From Flexibacter sp. CG_4_10_14_3_um_filter_32_15 (GTDB lineage: Bacteria > Bacteroidota > Bacteroidia > Cytophagales > Bernardetiaceae): a stretch of DNA of 41,890 nt. Under the pieces are notes generated by a model that had not been told where the DNA came from, made no database searches, and was given only the letters and a program-made list of their open reading frames with translations. This document shows positions 1 to 10,860 of this stretch, in pieces. The stretch is taken from assembly GCA_002784125.1 (NCBI GenBank), contig PFKD01000287.1:1-41890 (forward strand), in the 5' to 3' direction. Position numbers and translations under genes: made by a program. Numbering within the stretch: position 1 is the first letter of the stretch; each line of letters starts with the position of its first letter.

Positions 1-555
1 TATTTCTAATGCAACCTGTTGTTGTACTGCTGGTTTTTCTAATTTTATATCTTTTTTAGAAGCATTTTTTGTTTTTACAAGCCAATACAACCTTCCTGTC
101 ATATTATTAAAACTGTCTTTATTTTTATGTGCTAAACTATTTAAAAGAAGTTGAGCTAAATGGCGACTTTGCATTATATCTAAATCATTCTGATATTTTT
201 CTTTAGTTTCCTTTATTTTTATCTGATTCCGTTTCAACTCTCCTTTTGCTATTTCCTTTAGTTGGTCTATTATTTCAAATTCGTTTTCTTCAGTTTTTTC
301 AAATAATACGTAAAAGTGACCTTTACCTTTAACATTCTTTGCATGAATTGTAGCTTTAGCAAATTTTATATTTTCATAAATCTTGTCTATAAAAGGAGAA
401 TAATAGGTGTCTTCATTTTCAAAATCAAATCTATAAATTGAAAATTTTTCATCTATTTTCTTTAGATTTTCTCTTGTAAATAACTTATCTACATTGATTT
501 CATTTGTTCTAAATGAATTAGGAATTTGTTCAATATGTTCATTTTGAATTTGCAT
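1..555 (-). CDS. Hypothetical protein, C-terminus beyond left edge (partial)
   Basis: My own translation from ATG at 555 (minus): MQIQNEHIEQIPNSFRTNEINVDKLFTRENLKKIDEKFSIYRFDFENEDTYYSPF...GRLYWLVKTKNASKKDIKLEKPAVQQQVALEI, open to the window edge. Starts 12 nt after the stop of the upstream helicase ORF. Not in the supplied ORF track. Confidence 0.8.
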   Translation of the reverse strand, partial: MQIQNEHIEQIPNSFRTNEINVDKLFTRENLKKIDEKFSIYRFDFENEDTYYSPFIDKIYENIKFAKATIHAKNVKGKGHFYVLFEKTEENEFEIIDQLKEIAKGELKRNQIKIKETKEKYQNDLDIMQSRHLAQLLLNSLAHKNKDSFNNMTGRLYWLVKTKNASKKDIKLEKPAVQQQVALEI

Positions 556-567
556 AACAATATTTTT

Positions 568-3500
568 TTATTTTGTGAGTAAGAGTTTGGATATTTTGGA
601 AAGTTGAGAAGTAGAGATTTTATAACTAGAATTTTCTTCTTCTATAAGAAAAGGAATTTCTATTATTCTTTTGTCTAAACTTGTTGTATTTTTATATGAA
701 GTTTTAGCAAATATATTTATGATTATTACTTTTTCAACTTCTTTGTTTTTTTCTTCTAAAAATTTTATTTTCCTATGGATTTTATCTATTTGCTTTTCCC
801 TACTTTGCTCATTTTTTTCTGACCAAAATTTAAAATCTATAAATATATTCTCATTATAAACATAATCAAATTTTTCAAAAATACTTTCTGATAATTCTTT
901 TAGCGTATTTTTGGGTAAAACATCCTTTTCTAAAATAAATTTACCTACTATTTCTCCCAACGCTCCCTTATAAATGTTATTGAAAATAATAGGAGAAAGG
1001 ATATAACTGTTTTCTTGAAATGAAGTTGCATAATCATTTAGTTCAAACATTTCTCTAAGAAAATCAATTTGCATAAGGTCTTTTAAACGTGCTTCGTTTT
1101 GAGAAACTTCTTTCCAATTTCTATTTGAAATACTAATTTCTATATCTTCAAATTCATTGCTTCCATTATTTTTAAAAAAATAGGTGTCTTTTTTGATAAT
1201 TCTTCCTTCTTCTGAAATAGGAACATAAGCAAACTGACAACTGCTAAAAGGTTTTTCAGATTGATATTCTTCCAAATCAATAGTTGGATATTTTAATACC
1301 ATTTCTCGTAATTGCTGCCATTCTTCAATATCGTTTTGTCTAGTAAATTGTCTTGCTATTTTGCCATCAATCCAGCTTTTTGCTTGAAGAGTAGTGCGTT
1401 TCATTTGTTTATCATAAAAGCTATCATCTTCTTTTACTTCTTTTACAGCTATTAATTTTGCTTTAGTTACTAATTTTTCAAATTCTTTCAAGTATAGCTT
1501 TTCTTCAATATTGATATTTTGAATAAATGGAACAATTTGTTCGTCTGCAAATACATAAACTGTACTGTTTTTATAAGTAGCTCTGCTTATTCTACCAATC
1601 GCTTGTACAATTTCTTTTATCAAAAATTCTCTAAAATCGGTTAAAGTAGAAAACTTGACACCACTATTTTCATAATATCCTTTAAAACTCAATGTATTCT
1701 TTACTTCTTGCTTGAGTTGTTTTTTATCTATTTTATCAGATTCATGAAGCATTTCTAAATGAAAAATACGTTTTGCCTTTTGTTCTTCACTTAAAGTTTC
1801 TTTATTGTTTACTATTAAATTAGTTGGTTTATCTAAATAAATTGCATCAAAATCTTTTTCAAGTTTATCATCTGAACTTCTAGTAAATACTTTTTTTGTA
1901 TAACTCTCTGATTGTAAATTTTCTGGAATAGAATATTGTAAATTTTGTCCTGCACCTAAAGTCTTATAGGTTGTAATTACAAATATTTTTTCTCCTCTAC
2001 TAAGTCTTTCTAGTATGAGTTTTTTCTCATCTTCAAAATTTGTAGAGTCTAAAATAATATAATGATATTGTATTCTATCTTCATGATTTTGAGCTTTTTC
2101 TATTTGTTCAAATAAAGTTTTCAGAATATTCTCATTACATTCTATACTATTTGATTTTGGTAAAATAGTGAGAAAACATAAAAAGGATTTAATATCAGTA
2201 TATTTTACAAAATTCTGATATGCTTTTGCTATTCTAAGATAACGTTCTACAATGTAATAGCTCTTATCATCATATTTCTCTAATTCTGTAAGCATTTTAT
2301 TTTTACTGATACCTTCAAAACCTAAGCTCTTCAATTCTGTTTCTAAACCTCTATTTGTATTTATAAAACTTGTTTCTATACCTACATAATTCTTATTTCT
2401 TTCATCAAAAATTTCTTTTAGTTTTGATTGTTCTTCCTTACTGATTTTAAGTAATTTTTCTTTTGTAAGATTTCGTCTTAAATAACTCAAATCATAATTT
2501 CCCAATACAGTTTCAATAGTTGCTGTTGCAGATAAGCCTACTACAAAATTAGTTTGTGAAATATCTAGCAATAATTTTTCAGGTGTTCTATTAAAATCGG
2601 TAGAATAAACATGAGATTTAGTATTGTGGTTCTCATTGTCTTCAAATTCATAGTATCTAACTCCTTTTTCATAGAAAGTTTGATTTTCAAAATTATCAGC
2701 TTTTTGTTTTCTTTTATTTTCTCTAAAAACACCTTCACTCAAAATACTTTCTACCAAGTAATCTATATTTTCTTTTGATATCTTTAACTGATTAAAGAAA
2801 GACTTTAGAGCATTTTCATAGGAAAAATGAATTTCTTGAATATCATTTTTTTCTTCTCGTTCTTGATTAACTAAATATTGATAATTTTCTGCTATAATTT
2901 TTGAAGATGATTTGAAATGATTTATGAAGCCTCGTAACTGATTTATAAAATCAATAATACTAGGATTTTCTTCAGACTTTTGCTCTGAAATTATAATTTG
3001 ATTCAATTTTTTGTCTATATCAGTTTTTAGATGAATAAACCTTTTTTCTTTATCTCCTGTAATGGTTGAATATCTCTCATCATGAAAAAGGAAAGTGCGT
3101 TTTTTTTCTATCCCTATAGTTTTGAAAGAGTAATTAAAATTATATTTTTTATGCAACTCTTGGGTTGCTTTAATTAGTTTTTCTATTATCTCTCTTGGAG
3201 TTTCTGCTCTTTTATTATTCTCCTTACGCCACTTATTTTCATCTTTACTTCTTTCAGACTCTTCATAATAATCTTCTGGCAAATCTAAAGAAATAAAGCT
3301 ACTGTATATTTGACTAAACAAATTAATAAGACTAATACGATGTTGTAATTGCTGCTGTATTATATGTTCTAATATAACCTCTTTACTAGCATCAAATTCG
3401 TCAATTATAATGATTGCATTTTGTAAAAAATTTTCATCTATAAATGAATGAGAAGAACCAACAATAGTAGAATTTTTGACAAGAAACTTTTTTATACTCA

Positions 3501-4134
3501 TGAAAAATATTCGTTTTTCACTTGTAAATACAGCAGGATATAATTTTCCTATCCAATTATATTTTGGAAAATTTTTGATTGCTTCAATTTTATCCTTTCT
3601 AATCGTAAAGTTATCATTTAGAAACTTTATTACTTCATTTCTAAATATTGGTTCATACTTTTGACGAATTTCATTTTTTGTAAAATCTGTAAAATCCTTT
3701 TGATATTTGTTCTCTTTACTTCTGTTGTATGTATTTATTTGATAATCTAAATTTTTAAAAGCACTAGAGTTTAGAATATCATCTGTTATCTCATCTCTTA
3801 CTTTTTCTAAATTTTCAATTACAGAGTCACTATTAGAGTCTAAGAAAATCACATCTTTTTCGTACTGTTCAATTTCATCATTTGCTTCAAAAAACTTCTG
3901 TAAAGAGTTTTTATCTAAATTCTTTTTTAAATTGGTTAGAAAGATAATATTCTTATCGTGGTTTCTATATGTTTTATATATGAATTCCATTATAGAATAG
4001 GTTTTGCCAAATCCAGTAGGTAAGTCTAGCAAAAGCAATCCAGAAGCATCTCCTTCTTTTGTAGGAATATATTTTTGAAATAGGTCAGTTAGGATATTTT
4101 TTTGCATAGTTTGTCTTATTTTTATATTGTTCAT
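568..4134 (-). CDS. Large SF2 DEAD-like helicase with candidate C-terminal PD-(D/E)XK nuclease
   Basis: Walker A LPTGFGKT, Walker B IIIIDEFDA, motif III-like GLSATAT, motif V-like TTYKTLGAGQNLQ, motif VI QAIGRISR; C-terminal GALGEIVGKF...FDYVYNENIFIDFKFW resembles E...D...DxK. Start set at MNNIKIRQ (4134) because the track start (4167) is only 2 nt from the aceA terminator hairpin; MQKNIL (4110) is an alternative. Confidence 0.85.
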   Translation of the reverse strand: MNNIKIRQTMQKNILTDLFQKYIPTKEGDASGLLLLDLPTGFGKTYSIMEFIYKTYRNHDKNIIFLTNLKKNLDKNSLQKFFEANDEIEQYEKDVIFLDSNSDSVIENLEKVRDEITDDILNSSAFKNLDYQINTYNRSKENKYQKDFTDFTKNEIRQKYEPIFRNEVIKFLNDNFTIRKDKIEAIKNFPKYNWIGKLYPAVFTSEKRIFFMSIKKFLVKNSTIVGSSHSFIDENFLQNAIIIIDEFDASKEVILEHIIQQQLQHRISLINLFSQIYSSFISLDLPEDYYEESERSKDENKWRKENNKRAETPREIIEKLIKATQELHKKYNFNYSFKTIGIEKKRTFLFHDERYSTITGDKEKRFIHLKTDIDKKLNQIIISEQKSEENPSIIDFINQLRGFINHFKSSSKIIAENYQYLVNQEREEKNDIQEIHFSYENALKSFFNQLKISKENIDYLVESILSEGVFRENKRKQKADNFENQTFYEKGVRYYEFEDNENHNTKSHVYSTDFNRTPEKLLLDISQTNFVVGLSATATIETVLGNYDLSYLRRNLTKEKLLKISKEEQSKLKEIFDERNKNYVGIETSFINTNRGLETELKSLGFEGISKNKMLTELEKYDDKSYYIVERYLRIAKAYQNFVKYTDIKSFLCFLTILPKSNSIECNENILKTLFEQIEKAQNHEDRIQYHYIILDSTNFEDEKKLILERLSRGEKIFVITTYKTLGAGQNLQYSIPENLQSESYTKKVFTRSSDDKLEKDFDAIYLDKPTNLIVNNKETLSEEQKAKRIFHLEMLHESDKIDKKQLKQEVKNTLSFKGYYENSGVKFSTLTDFREFLIKEIVQAIGRISRATYKNSTVYVFADEQIVPFIQNINIEEKLYLKEFEKLVTKAKLIAVKEVKEDDSFYDKQMKRTTLQAKSWIDGKIARQFTRQNDIEEWQQLREMVLKYPTIDLEEYQSEKPFSSCQFAYVPISEEGRIIKKDTYFFKNNGSNEFEDIEISISNRNWKEVSQNEARLKDLMQIDFLREMFELNDYATSFQENSYILSPIIFNNIYKGALGEIVGKFILEKDVLPKNTLKELSESIFEKFDYVYNENIFIDFKFWSEKNEQSREKQIDKIHRKIKFLEEKNKEVEKVIIINIFAKTSYKNTTSLDKRIIEIPFLIEEENSSYKISTSQLSKISKLLLTK

Positions 4135-4168
4135 AAATATAGCAAAATCTAATAATAATACCAACAAA

Positions 4169-4207
4169 AAAACGAACCACCCCCAAAAAAAAGAGATAGT
4201 TCGTTTT
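4169..4207 (-). terminator. Putative intrinsic terminator downstream of aceA
   Basis: AAAACGAAC ... GTTCGTTTT inverted repeat 27 nt after the aceA stop, flanked by an A-run on + (T-run on the transcript). Confidence 0.6.
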
Positions 4208-4233
4208 CAGAAATTCTAAAAAATAGTTATAGC

Positions 4234-5553
4234 TTATACTTTAGCTTCATTGAATTGCTCTTCTTCTGTTGAGCCTTTCAAGGCAGCCGTTGATAAGCCT
4301 TCACCTACGATAGCTTGAGCTACTTGGTCGAAATAACCAGCACCTACAAAACGTTGGTGTTTCGTTCCTGTATAACCTTTTTCTTCGTAATCAAACTCTT
4401 TGTCTTGAAGACGAGAATAAGCAGCCATTCCTTCCGTTTTATATTTCAATGCAAGTTCGAACATTCCCATATTTAAGCTGTGGAAACCTGCAAGCGTTAC
4501 GAATTGGAATTTGTAACCCATTTTTCCTAATTGCTCTTGGAAATTAGCGATGGTATCAGCATCTAAATTTGCAGTCCAGTTGAACGAAGGCGAACAGTTG
4601 TAAGCCAATAATTTACCGGGAAATTTTTCATGAATTTTTTCAGCAAAATAACGAGCCTCCTCTACATCAGGCTTAGACGTTTCACACCAAACTACGTCAG
4701 CATAGGGAGCATACGCCAAACCACGAGCAACAGCAGCTTCAATTCCACCTTTCAAAACAAAAAATCCTTCTGTTGTACGAGGTTCATCAGAAATAAATGG
4801 AGCATCCGTTTCATCGATATCACTTGTAATCAAAAATGCACCGTTTGCATCTGTACGAGCAATCAAAACAGTAGGAACATCCAAAACGTCAGCAGCCAAA
4901 CGAGCAGCTTTCAATTTTTGAACAGCTTCTTTAGTGGGAACTAATACTTTTCCTCCCATATGGCCACATTTTTTGGCAGAAGAAAGTTGGTCTTCGAAGT
5001 GAACACCTGCTGCACCTGCTTCAATCATGCCTTTCATTAATTCAAAAGCATTCAAAACGCCACCAAAACCAGCTTCTGCATCAGCAACGATTGGAGCTAA
5101 CCAATGTACAGAATTTGCATCTTCTGCATTTTCGATTTGGTCGGCACGCATAAGTGCATTGTTTACACGAGTTACCATTTTTGGAACACTATCAGCAGGA
5201 TACAAACTTTGGTCTGGATACATTTGTCCAGCGTTGTTTCCGTCTGCTGCAACTTGCCAGCCACTCATATAAATTGCTTTCAAACCAGCTTTTACTTGCT
5301 GTACGGCTTGATTTCCTGTAATTGCACCCAGAGAATTTACATACGGCTCATTGTTCATAAGTTCCCACAAACGCTCTGAACCCATACGTCCTAATGTATG
5401 TTCTACTTTTACCGAACCACGTAACTTGGCTACATCTTCTCCTGTATAATCCCTAGTAATTCCTTTCCAACGTGGCGATGTTTTCCACTCGTTTTCTAAT
5501 TCTGATGCGCTTCTGTGAGCAAATTTGTTTGGAGTTCCGTTTGTCTTAGACAT
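4234..5553 (-). CDS. aceA: Isocitrate lyase
   Basis: 439 aa; isocitrate lyase signature [37 protein letters not shown]; adjacent to malate synthase. Confidence 0.96.
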   Translation of the reverse strand: MSKTNGTPNKFAHRSASELENEWKTSPRWKGITRDYTGEDVAKLRGSVKVEHTLGRMGSERLWELMNNEPYVNSLGAITGNQAVQQVKAGLKAIYMSGWQVAADGNNAGQMYPDQSLYPADSVPKMVTRVNNALMRADQIENAEDANSVHWLAPIVADAEAGFGGVLNAFELMKGMIEAGAAGVHFEDQLSSAKKCGHMGGKVLVPTKEAVQKLKAARLAADVLDVPTVLIARTDANGAFLITSDIDETDAPFISDEPRTTEGFFVLKGGIEAAVARGLAYAPYADVVWCETSKPDVEEARYFAEKIHEKFPGKLLAYNCSPSFNWTANLDADTIANFQEQLGKMGYKFQFVTLAGFHSLNMGMFELALKYKTEGMAAYSRLQDKEFDYEEKGYTGTKHQRFVGAGYFDQVAQAIVGEGLSTAALKGSTEEEQFNEAKV

Positions 5554-5709
5554 ATAATTTTTTTTTACAGTTACGAATAATTATTTACCAGTAACCAGTT
5601 TTTGAATTGTTTTTTTATAATTAATTTATAGAAAGAGCGTGTGTTTGTGCTTGTCGATTTATTTTATTGTGTGTCCAGTTAAGGATTTTGGTTTTTCTTT
5701 ATAGTAAGA

Positions 5710-5725
5710 ACGATGCATGCATCGT
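5710..5725. repeat. 16-bp perfect palindrome ACGATGCATGCATCGT
   Basis: Direct reading; context GTAAGAACGATGCATGCATCGTCCCTAC between aceB and aceA. Confidence 0.7.
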
Positions 5726-5742
5726 CCCTACAAATGCCATTT

Positions 5743-7380
5743 TTATATTAAATGATAGGCTTCTGTTGTCAAAAAGTCTTTGTATTCTTGTGTGAAAACT
5801 AATTGTTCCATAAGCTCTTTTGCTTTTGGAAATTTTGAGTTTGCGAAGTCAAAGTTTGGATATTGAGCAGCTTCATCTTTTATAGATTGATACTCTTCTT
5901 CCATACATTTTCTCAAGTATTCTTCTGTAATTGGCTTACTACTATCTCCATCTAATACAGCATTTGGATTATTGAGCCATTGCCAAAGTTGCGTTCTTGA
6001 AATTTCGGCAGTTGCTGCATCTTCCATCAAATTAAAAATAGCTGCTGCACCTACTCCATCCAGCCAAGAAGCGATATAACGAATACCTACATTAAAATTC
6101 ATTCTGATACCTGCATCGGTGATTTTCCCACCTTCGATATCAAAATTAGTAAGGTCTTTTGCCGTTTCTTCAATATTTACATCTTCTCTTAAACGGTCTT
6201 TTTGGTTTGGTTTGTCGCCAAATTTAGCATCAAAAACATCTTTTGCTACTTTTACCAAATCTGGATGCGCTACCCAAGAACCATCAAAACCATCGTTGGC
6301 TTCACGTTCTTTGTCCTTTCTGACTTTTTCGAAGGCTTGTTTGTTGATTTCTTCATCATGACGAGTAGGAATAAAAGCAGACATTCCACCAATAGCGTGT
6401 GCTCCTCGTGTATGACAACCTTTTACCAAAAGTTCGGTATAAGCTCTCATAAATGGAACTGTCATTGTGATTTGACTACGGTCAGGAAGTGGATTTTTGA
6501 CTACATTTCTGAATTTTTTGATAGCCGAAAAAATATAATCCCAACGTCCTGCATTGATTCCTGCCATGTGGTCTTTGAGTTCGTATAAAATTTCCTCAAT
6601 CTCAAAAGAAGCCATAATTGTTTCTAAAAGAACAGTTGCTTTGATTGTTCCTTGAGGAATTTCAAGGTAATTTTGAGCAAAAACAAATGCTTCATTCCAA
6701 AGACGAGCCTCCAAATGAGATTCTATTTTTGGAAGATAAAAATAAGGTCCAGAACCACGAGCAACAAGTTCTTTTGCATTATGGAACATATACAATCCAA
6801 AGTCAAAAAGACCTCCAGAAATTGGTTTTCCATCAATGAGTAAATTCTTTTCATTCAAATGCCAACCACGAGGACGAGCCAATAAAACAGCTACATCTTC
6901 ATTCAACTTGTAATCTTTACCTTTTTTTGCATCATGAAAAGTAATCGTACGACGAATAGCATCATAACAATTTATCTGACCTTGAACGGCATTTTCCCAC
7001 GTAGGCGAATTAGAATCTTCAAAATCTGTCATGAAAATATTTGCACCTGAGTTTAGGGCATTTATCATCATTTTTCTTTCCACAGGTCCCGTAATTTCTA
7101 CTCTTCTGTCTTGTAAGTCTTTCGGAATTGGGGCAACTTTCCATGTTTTGTCTTCTCTGATATGCTTCGTTTCGGATAAGAAAGTAGGCATTATTCCATT
7201 ATTGATGTCTTCTTGTCTTTTATTTCTTTTTTCTAATAATTCGTGGCGACGAGCATCAAATTTCTGATGTAATTCTGCCAAAAACGATAGAGCTTCAGGC
7301 GTTAATATTTTTTCAAATTCGGGCGTAACTTTTCCCTTTACTTCTAGGTTGGCTAGAGGTTCAGATTTTGTATTGGACAT
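5743..7380 (-). CDS. aceB: Malate synthase A
   Basis: 545 aa; motifs GPVERKMMINALNSGANIFMTDFEDSNSPTW, RPRGWHLNEKN, GRWDYIFSAIKKF, HAIGGMSAFIPTR. Confidence 0.96.
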   Translation of the reverse strand: MSNTKSEPLANLEVKGKVTPEFEKILTPEALSFLAELHQKFDARRHELLEKRNKRQEDINNGIMPTFLSETKHIREDKTWKVAPIPKDLQDRRVEITGPVERKMMINALNSGANIFMTDFEDSNSPTWENAVQGQINCYDAIRRTITFHDAKKGKDYKLNEDVAVLLARPRGWHLNEKNLLIDGKPISGGLFDFGLYMFHNAKELVARGSGPYFYLPKIESHLEARLWNEAFVFAQNYLEIPQGTIKATVLLETIMASFEIEEILYELKDHMAGINAGRWDYIFSAIKKFRNVVKNPLPDRSQITMTVPFMRAYTELLVKGCHTRGAHAIGGMSAFIPTRHDEEINKQAFEKVRKDKEREANDGFDGSWVAHPDLVKVAKDVFDAKFGDKPNQKDRLREDVNIEETAKDLTNFDIEGGKITDAGIRMNFNVGIRYIASWLDGVGAAAIFNLMEDAATAEISRTQLWQWLNNPNAVLDGDSSKPITEEYLRKCMEEEYQSIKDEAAQYPNFDFANSKFPKAKELMEQLVFTQEYKDFLTTEAYHLI

Positions 7381-8085
7381 AATTGAATGTGTTGATTTTT
7401 TGAATGAAATATATTTATTTCTGTATTGTAATTTTCTAAAATAGAATTTTTCAGGAGAAAATTAATTGTGATAGGATTTGCTACAAATAAAGCGACAAAA
7501 AAATAATAGAGTTTGGAAACCAAACTACAAAGTGGCTTGTAAAATAGCACCGTAAAAGAATTTTTATCTATTTTATCTAGGTAGATAGTTTTTTTCTTTA
7601 GTTGTTTTGAATCTAAAACGTGTATCACAAAACGGTTGATTAGTGATCAATTAGCAATAAATCAGATTATTAAATTAAAATAATTCTGAAAATATAAATT
7701 AAAACTAGAACAAGACTAGAACAAGACTAGAACACTAAGAACCCTAAATCGCTTTTCCCAAATATAAGAAAATAAAACGATTTTTTATTACAGTAAAGCT
7801 AATTTAGAAAAGGATTAACTTTGTTAAGAACAAGTTAAATAATTACGATACTTTTCTAAATTGTTATGCGTGCAGCGTATTTATTGGTATTTTGTTCAAA
7901 GAACGTCAATAATTTGGAAAAAAACAAATTTGACTTGTGATAAAATTGGAATTTTGTTAAAAGTTAGATTTTAATTCTTTTTTGGTTTGTCATGTTTATA
8001 CAATTCATTTTTCTACTTACCCTTCCACCAACAAGATTAATAGAATTTATCAATAAATTGTTTTTTCACAGAAAGGAAGTCTGTG

Positions 8086-9195
8086 CTACTCGAATAATTC
8101 CAAAAAATTCTCTGTATTAGATTTTACAGAATATTCATTTTGGATAGTTTTTAAAGCTAGAGTTCCCATTTCTTGTCTTTTTTGTGGATTTTCTAAAAGA
8201 AAAGATAGATATTCTTTCCATTCAGTTTCTGTATCAGCTAAAAAACCATTTTCATTTTGATTAATGATTTTTTTATTGACACCAATCGGAGAAATCACAG
8301 CAGGAATACCCAAAGCCATATATTGCAAGGCTTTAAAACCACACTTTCCCTCTGCCCACGCATCCGCCGTAAGTGGCATCACTCCAATATCTAATTCTGA
8401 TAAATCTTTTATTTCTGTTTCTTTATTCCATTTTACAAATTCAAAACTTTTTAACTGATTTTCTGTGTCAAGATTTGGGTTTTGATTGCAGATAACACGA
8501 AAAACAAAATCATATTTCTGTTCTAATTCCTTCAAAATAGGAATTATCATTTCTAAATAAATTAGCGTAGAATGCGAACCTGTCCAGCCAATAATCGGTT
8601 TTTTATTTGGATTGTGTTCGTGTAGAATATTGTGTTTTTTTTCTAAGTCAATCGTGGTTGGATTTAAGATGGCTTTTGTAGTGGAATTTGCAAACGTATT
8701 CAAAAACTCAATGGCATTTTTTTGTAAATATTCATTTCCTACACTTATTTTATACGACCAATTACAAATCTGTTTTACTTTATCAGGCGATTTGAAAAAA
8801 GCAGCTAATTTATTTTGAGAAGAAGTCGCATGAATCCATATCGCATCATCAAAATCATAGATAATCTTTCTATTAAAAACCTTTACCAAAATCCATTCAA
8901 AAATAGGAAACCCTACTGGCGTAGCTTCACGAAATAAAAACACAAAATCTGCATTTCTAGCCTTCCAAATATGAACAAAACGCCTTAAAAAGCCTTTCAA
9001 AACTCCTATTATTTTCTGAATAGTGTGTCCTTTTTTGTAGAGAATTTTGTTGGTTCCTTCGTCTAAAAAAGACAATAATTCATACTCAAAATTATTTTCT
9101 GTGAGAATATCCAAATACTGTTCGTAACGAAATCGCTGACCAGGGGCAATGTCGTAAGGATAAGGAACAAGAAATTTGATTGTCTTTTTTTTCAT
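8086..9195 (-). CDS. Glycosyltransferase (group 1 / GT4-like)
   Basis: MKKKTIKFLVPYPYDIAPGQRFRYEQY...PIIGWTGSHSTLIYLE...DIGVMPLTADAWAEGKCGFKALQYMALGIPAVISPIGVNK. Start refined to the second Met at 9195. Confidence 0.85.
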   Translation of the reverse strand: MKKKTIKFLVPYPYDIAPGQRFRYEQYLDILTENNFEYELLSFLDEGTNKILYKKGHTIQKIIGVLKGFLRRFVHIWKARNADFVFLFREATPVGFPIFEWILVKVFNRKIIYDFDDAIWIHATSSQNKLAAFFKSPDKVKQICNWSYKISVGNEYLQKNAIEFLNTFANSTTKAILNPTTIDLEKKHNILHEHNPNKKPIIGWTGSHSTLIYLEMIIPILKELEQKYDFVFRVICNQNPNLDTENQLKSFEFVKWNKETEIKDLSELDIGVMPLTADAWAEGKCGFKALQYMALGIPAVISPIGVNKKIINQNENGFLADTETEWKEYLSFLLENPQKRQEMGTLALKTIQNEYSVKSNTENFLELFE

Positions 9196-9313
9196 TGATT
9201 TTTGGAATGCAATTTTAAACAGAAAATGAACTGTAAAGTCAGCAAAGCTAAAATACAATTTTCAAATACAAAAAATGATTTTCGTAATTCGTAATTTTTA
9301 ATTCGTAATTGAT

Positions 9314-9817
9314 TCAGCTCATTTTATACTTTTTAGGATATTCAAAAAAACGAACTCTTCCCGAATGTCTTGCTACTTCACTCCACGAATTTACATCAAA
9401 ATCCAAACAATATACTCCACTTGTAGGCATTTCTTCGACAGGTTCTTCTGCCAAAAAATCTACCAAACCACTAAAATCAGGATTATGTCCGACCAAAGCA
9501 ACTGTGTTTTTTGTGTCTAAAAGTGTATTAATAATTCTCATGTGAAAGGGAAGACCAGTAAAATAAAGATCGTCCGTTAAATGAACTTGACTTTCCATAA
9601 ACCCATAAACATCAAAAAAAATCTTTTGGGCTGTCTTTTTTGCTCGTTTGGCAGAACTAGACAAAACTAAATCTGGAATAATATTTTTTTCAAACAAAAT
9701 TTGTCCCATCAAAGGAGCGTCATTTTTTCCTCTTGTATTTAATGGTCGTTCACGGTCTGGCAAGGTTTCGTCTTTCCACGAAGATTTGGCGTGTCTGATA
9801 AGTATAAGTGTCTTCAT
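9314..9817 (-). CDS. SixA-like histidine phosphatase family protein
   Basis: N-terminal LILIRHAKSSWKD, LVLSSSAKRAKKTA, VALVGHNPDF: histidine phosphatase superfamily motifs. Confidence 0.88.
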   Translation of the reverse strand: MKTLILIRHAKSSWKDETLPDRERPLNTRGKNDAPLMGQILFEKNIIPDLVLSSSAKRAKKTAQKIFFDVYGFMESQVHLTDDLYFTGLPFHMRIINTLLDTKNTVALVGHNPDFSGLVDFLAEEPVEEMPTSGVYCLDFDVNSWSEVARHSGRVRFFEYPKKYKMS

Positions 9818-9925
9818 TAACTTCTGATTCTATTATTATTATTTTCTATAAAACTGAATTCAATAAAATTTATACAAAGATAAGAGTTTTTTGAATGAAG
9901 GTTTGTATGGCAGACTTCTATTTTG

Positions 9926-10023
9926 ATTTGGTCTGTACTGGAAGTCTGACCAAATTAAAATAAGTATTTCTAATTCCGAAAGGCTTATTTTATTCAAGTC
10001 AGACCTAAAGGTACAGACTTGAA
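9926..10023. repeat. Paired-hairpin palindromic repeat, family A, copy 1
   Basis: ATTTGGTC...GACCAAAT hairpin followed by TTCAAGTC...GACTTGAA hairpin with AAAATAAG...CTTATTTT between; closely related to the copy at 14625-14724. Confidence 0.75.
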
Positions 10024-10255
10024 CAAAATACAAAATAATATCAATCGCTAAAAAGTCGGAAGATCTATTATTTTTTGATTTCTTTCTCTTTTTTTTCAGA
10101 TTGTTGCAACCTTTGATTTTTTGTCTTGTCTTTCATAGCATAAGAGATAACAAAAACGATTTGAATATCTCTAACAACAACTAACGAAAAAATAGTATTT
10201 TTATTCAAAATAATAATAACAATAAAGATACAATCAGAACAATAGAATTACTTAA

Positions 10256-10858
10256 ATGTCTAACCCAACTGTTGATACCAATTACGAAGAACCTAATTCC
10301 GAACTTATTAAGAAAGTTCGATTAGGAAGTCAGAAGGCGCAATACCAACTCTACGAAAAGTACGTCAGAGCGATGTATCATGTTTGTGTCAGAATTGTGG
10401 GCAAAGGACACGAAGCAGAAGAAGTAGTGCAAGATGCTTTTGTGAGGGCATTTATGCGAATTGAAGAATATCGTGGTGATGCAGCTTTTGGAACTTGGCT
10501 CAAACGCATTGTCATAAATACTTCAATTAATTATCTTCAAAAAAAGAAGGTTGATTTGGTTTCTTTGGATGAAATGGTTGTCGAACCAGCTATTGAAGAA
10601 GATGAAAATTCTGAAAATGACTTTGCAGAAATGAATATTCAAACAGGAATTTCTGAAAAAGTTACCAAACACAATTCGGAAGTCAGCCGAGTAAAAGATG
10701 CTATCAATAAGCTATCCGACGGTTATAGAATCGTCTTGAGTTTATATCTTTTTGAAGGTTACGACCACGAAGAAATTGGAGAAATATTAGGAATTTCTAG
10801 TTCTACTTCAAAATCACAATACAGTAGAGCAAAAAAGAGATTACGAACCATGTTATAA
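10256..10858 (+). CDS. ECF-type RNA polymerase sigma factor
   Basis: 200 aa; sigma-70 region 2 YEKYVRAMYHVCVRIVGKGHEAEEVVQDAFVRAF and region 4 LSLYLFEGYDHEEIGEILGISSSTSKSQYSRAKKRLR. Confidence 0.93.
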   Translation: MSNPTVDTNYEEPNSELIKKVRLGSQKAQYQLYEKYVRAMYHVCVRIVGKGHEAEEVVQDAFVRAFMRIEEYRGDAAFGTWLKRIVINTSINYLQKKKVDLVSLDEMVVEPAIEEDENSENDFAEMNIQTGISEKVTKHNSEVSRVKDAINKLSDGYRIVLSLYLFEGYDHEEIGEILGISSSTSKSQYSRAKKRLRTML

Positions 10859-10860
10859 AA

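Noticed and set aside
4630-7267. Several + strand ORFs (4630-4944, 5027-5272, 5104-5379, 6119-6361, 6202-6588, 6645-6839, 6652-6843, 7031-7267)
   Set aside because: Fully antisense to clear aceA and aceB genes; low-complexity translations with no recognisable motif.
7353-7628. 91-aa minus ORF overlapping the aceB start
   Set aside because: Overlaps the aceB N-terminus, no motif, composition typical of AT-rich intergenic translation.
7704-7733. Near-tandem ACTAGAACAAG units upstream of aceB
   Set aside because: Short, under three copies, intergenic and AT-rich; no functional argument beyond chance slippage.
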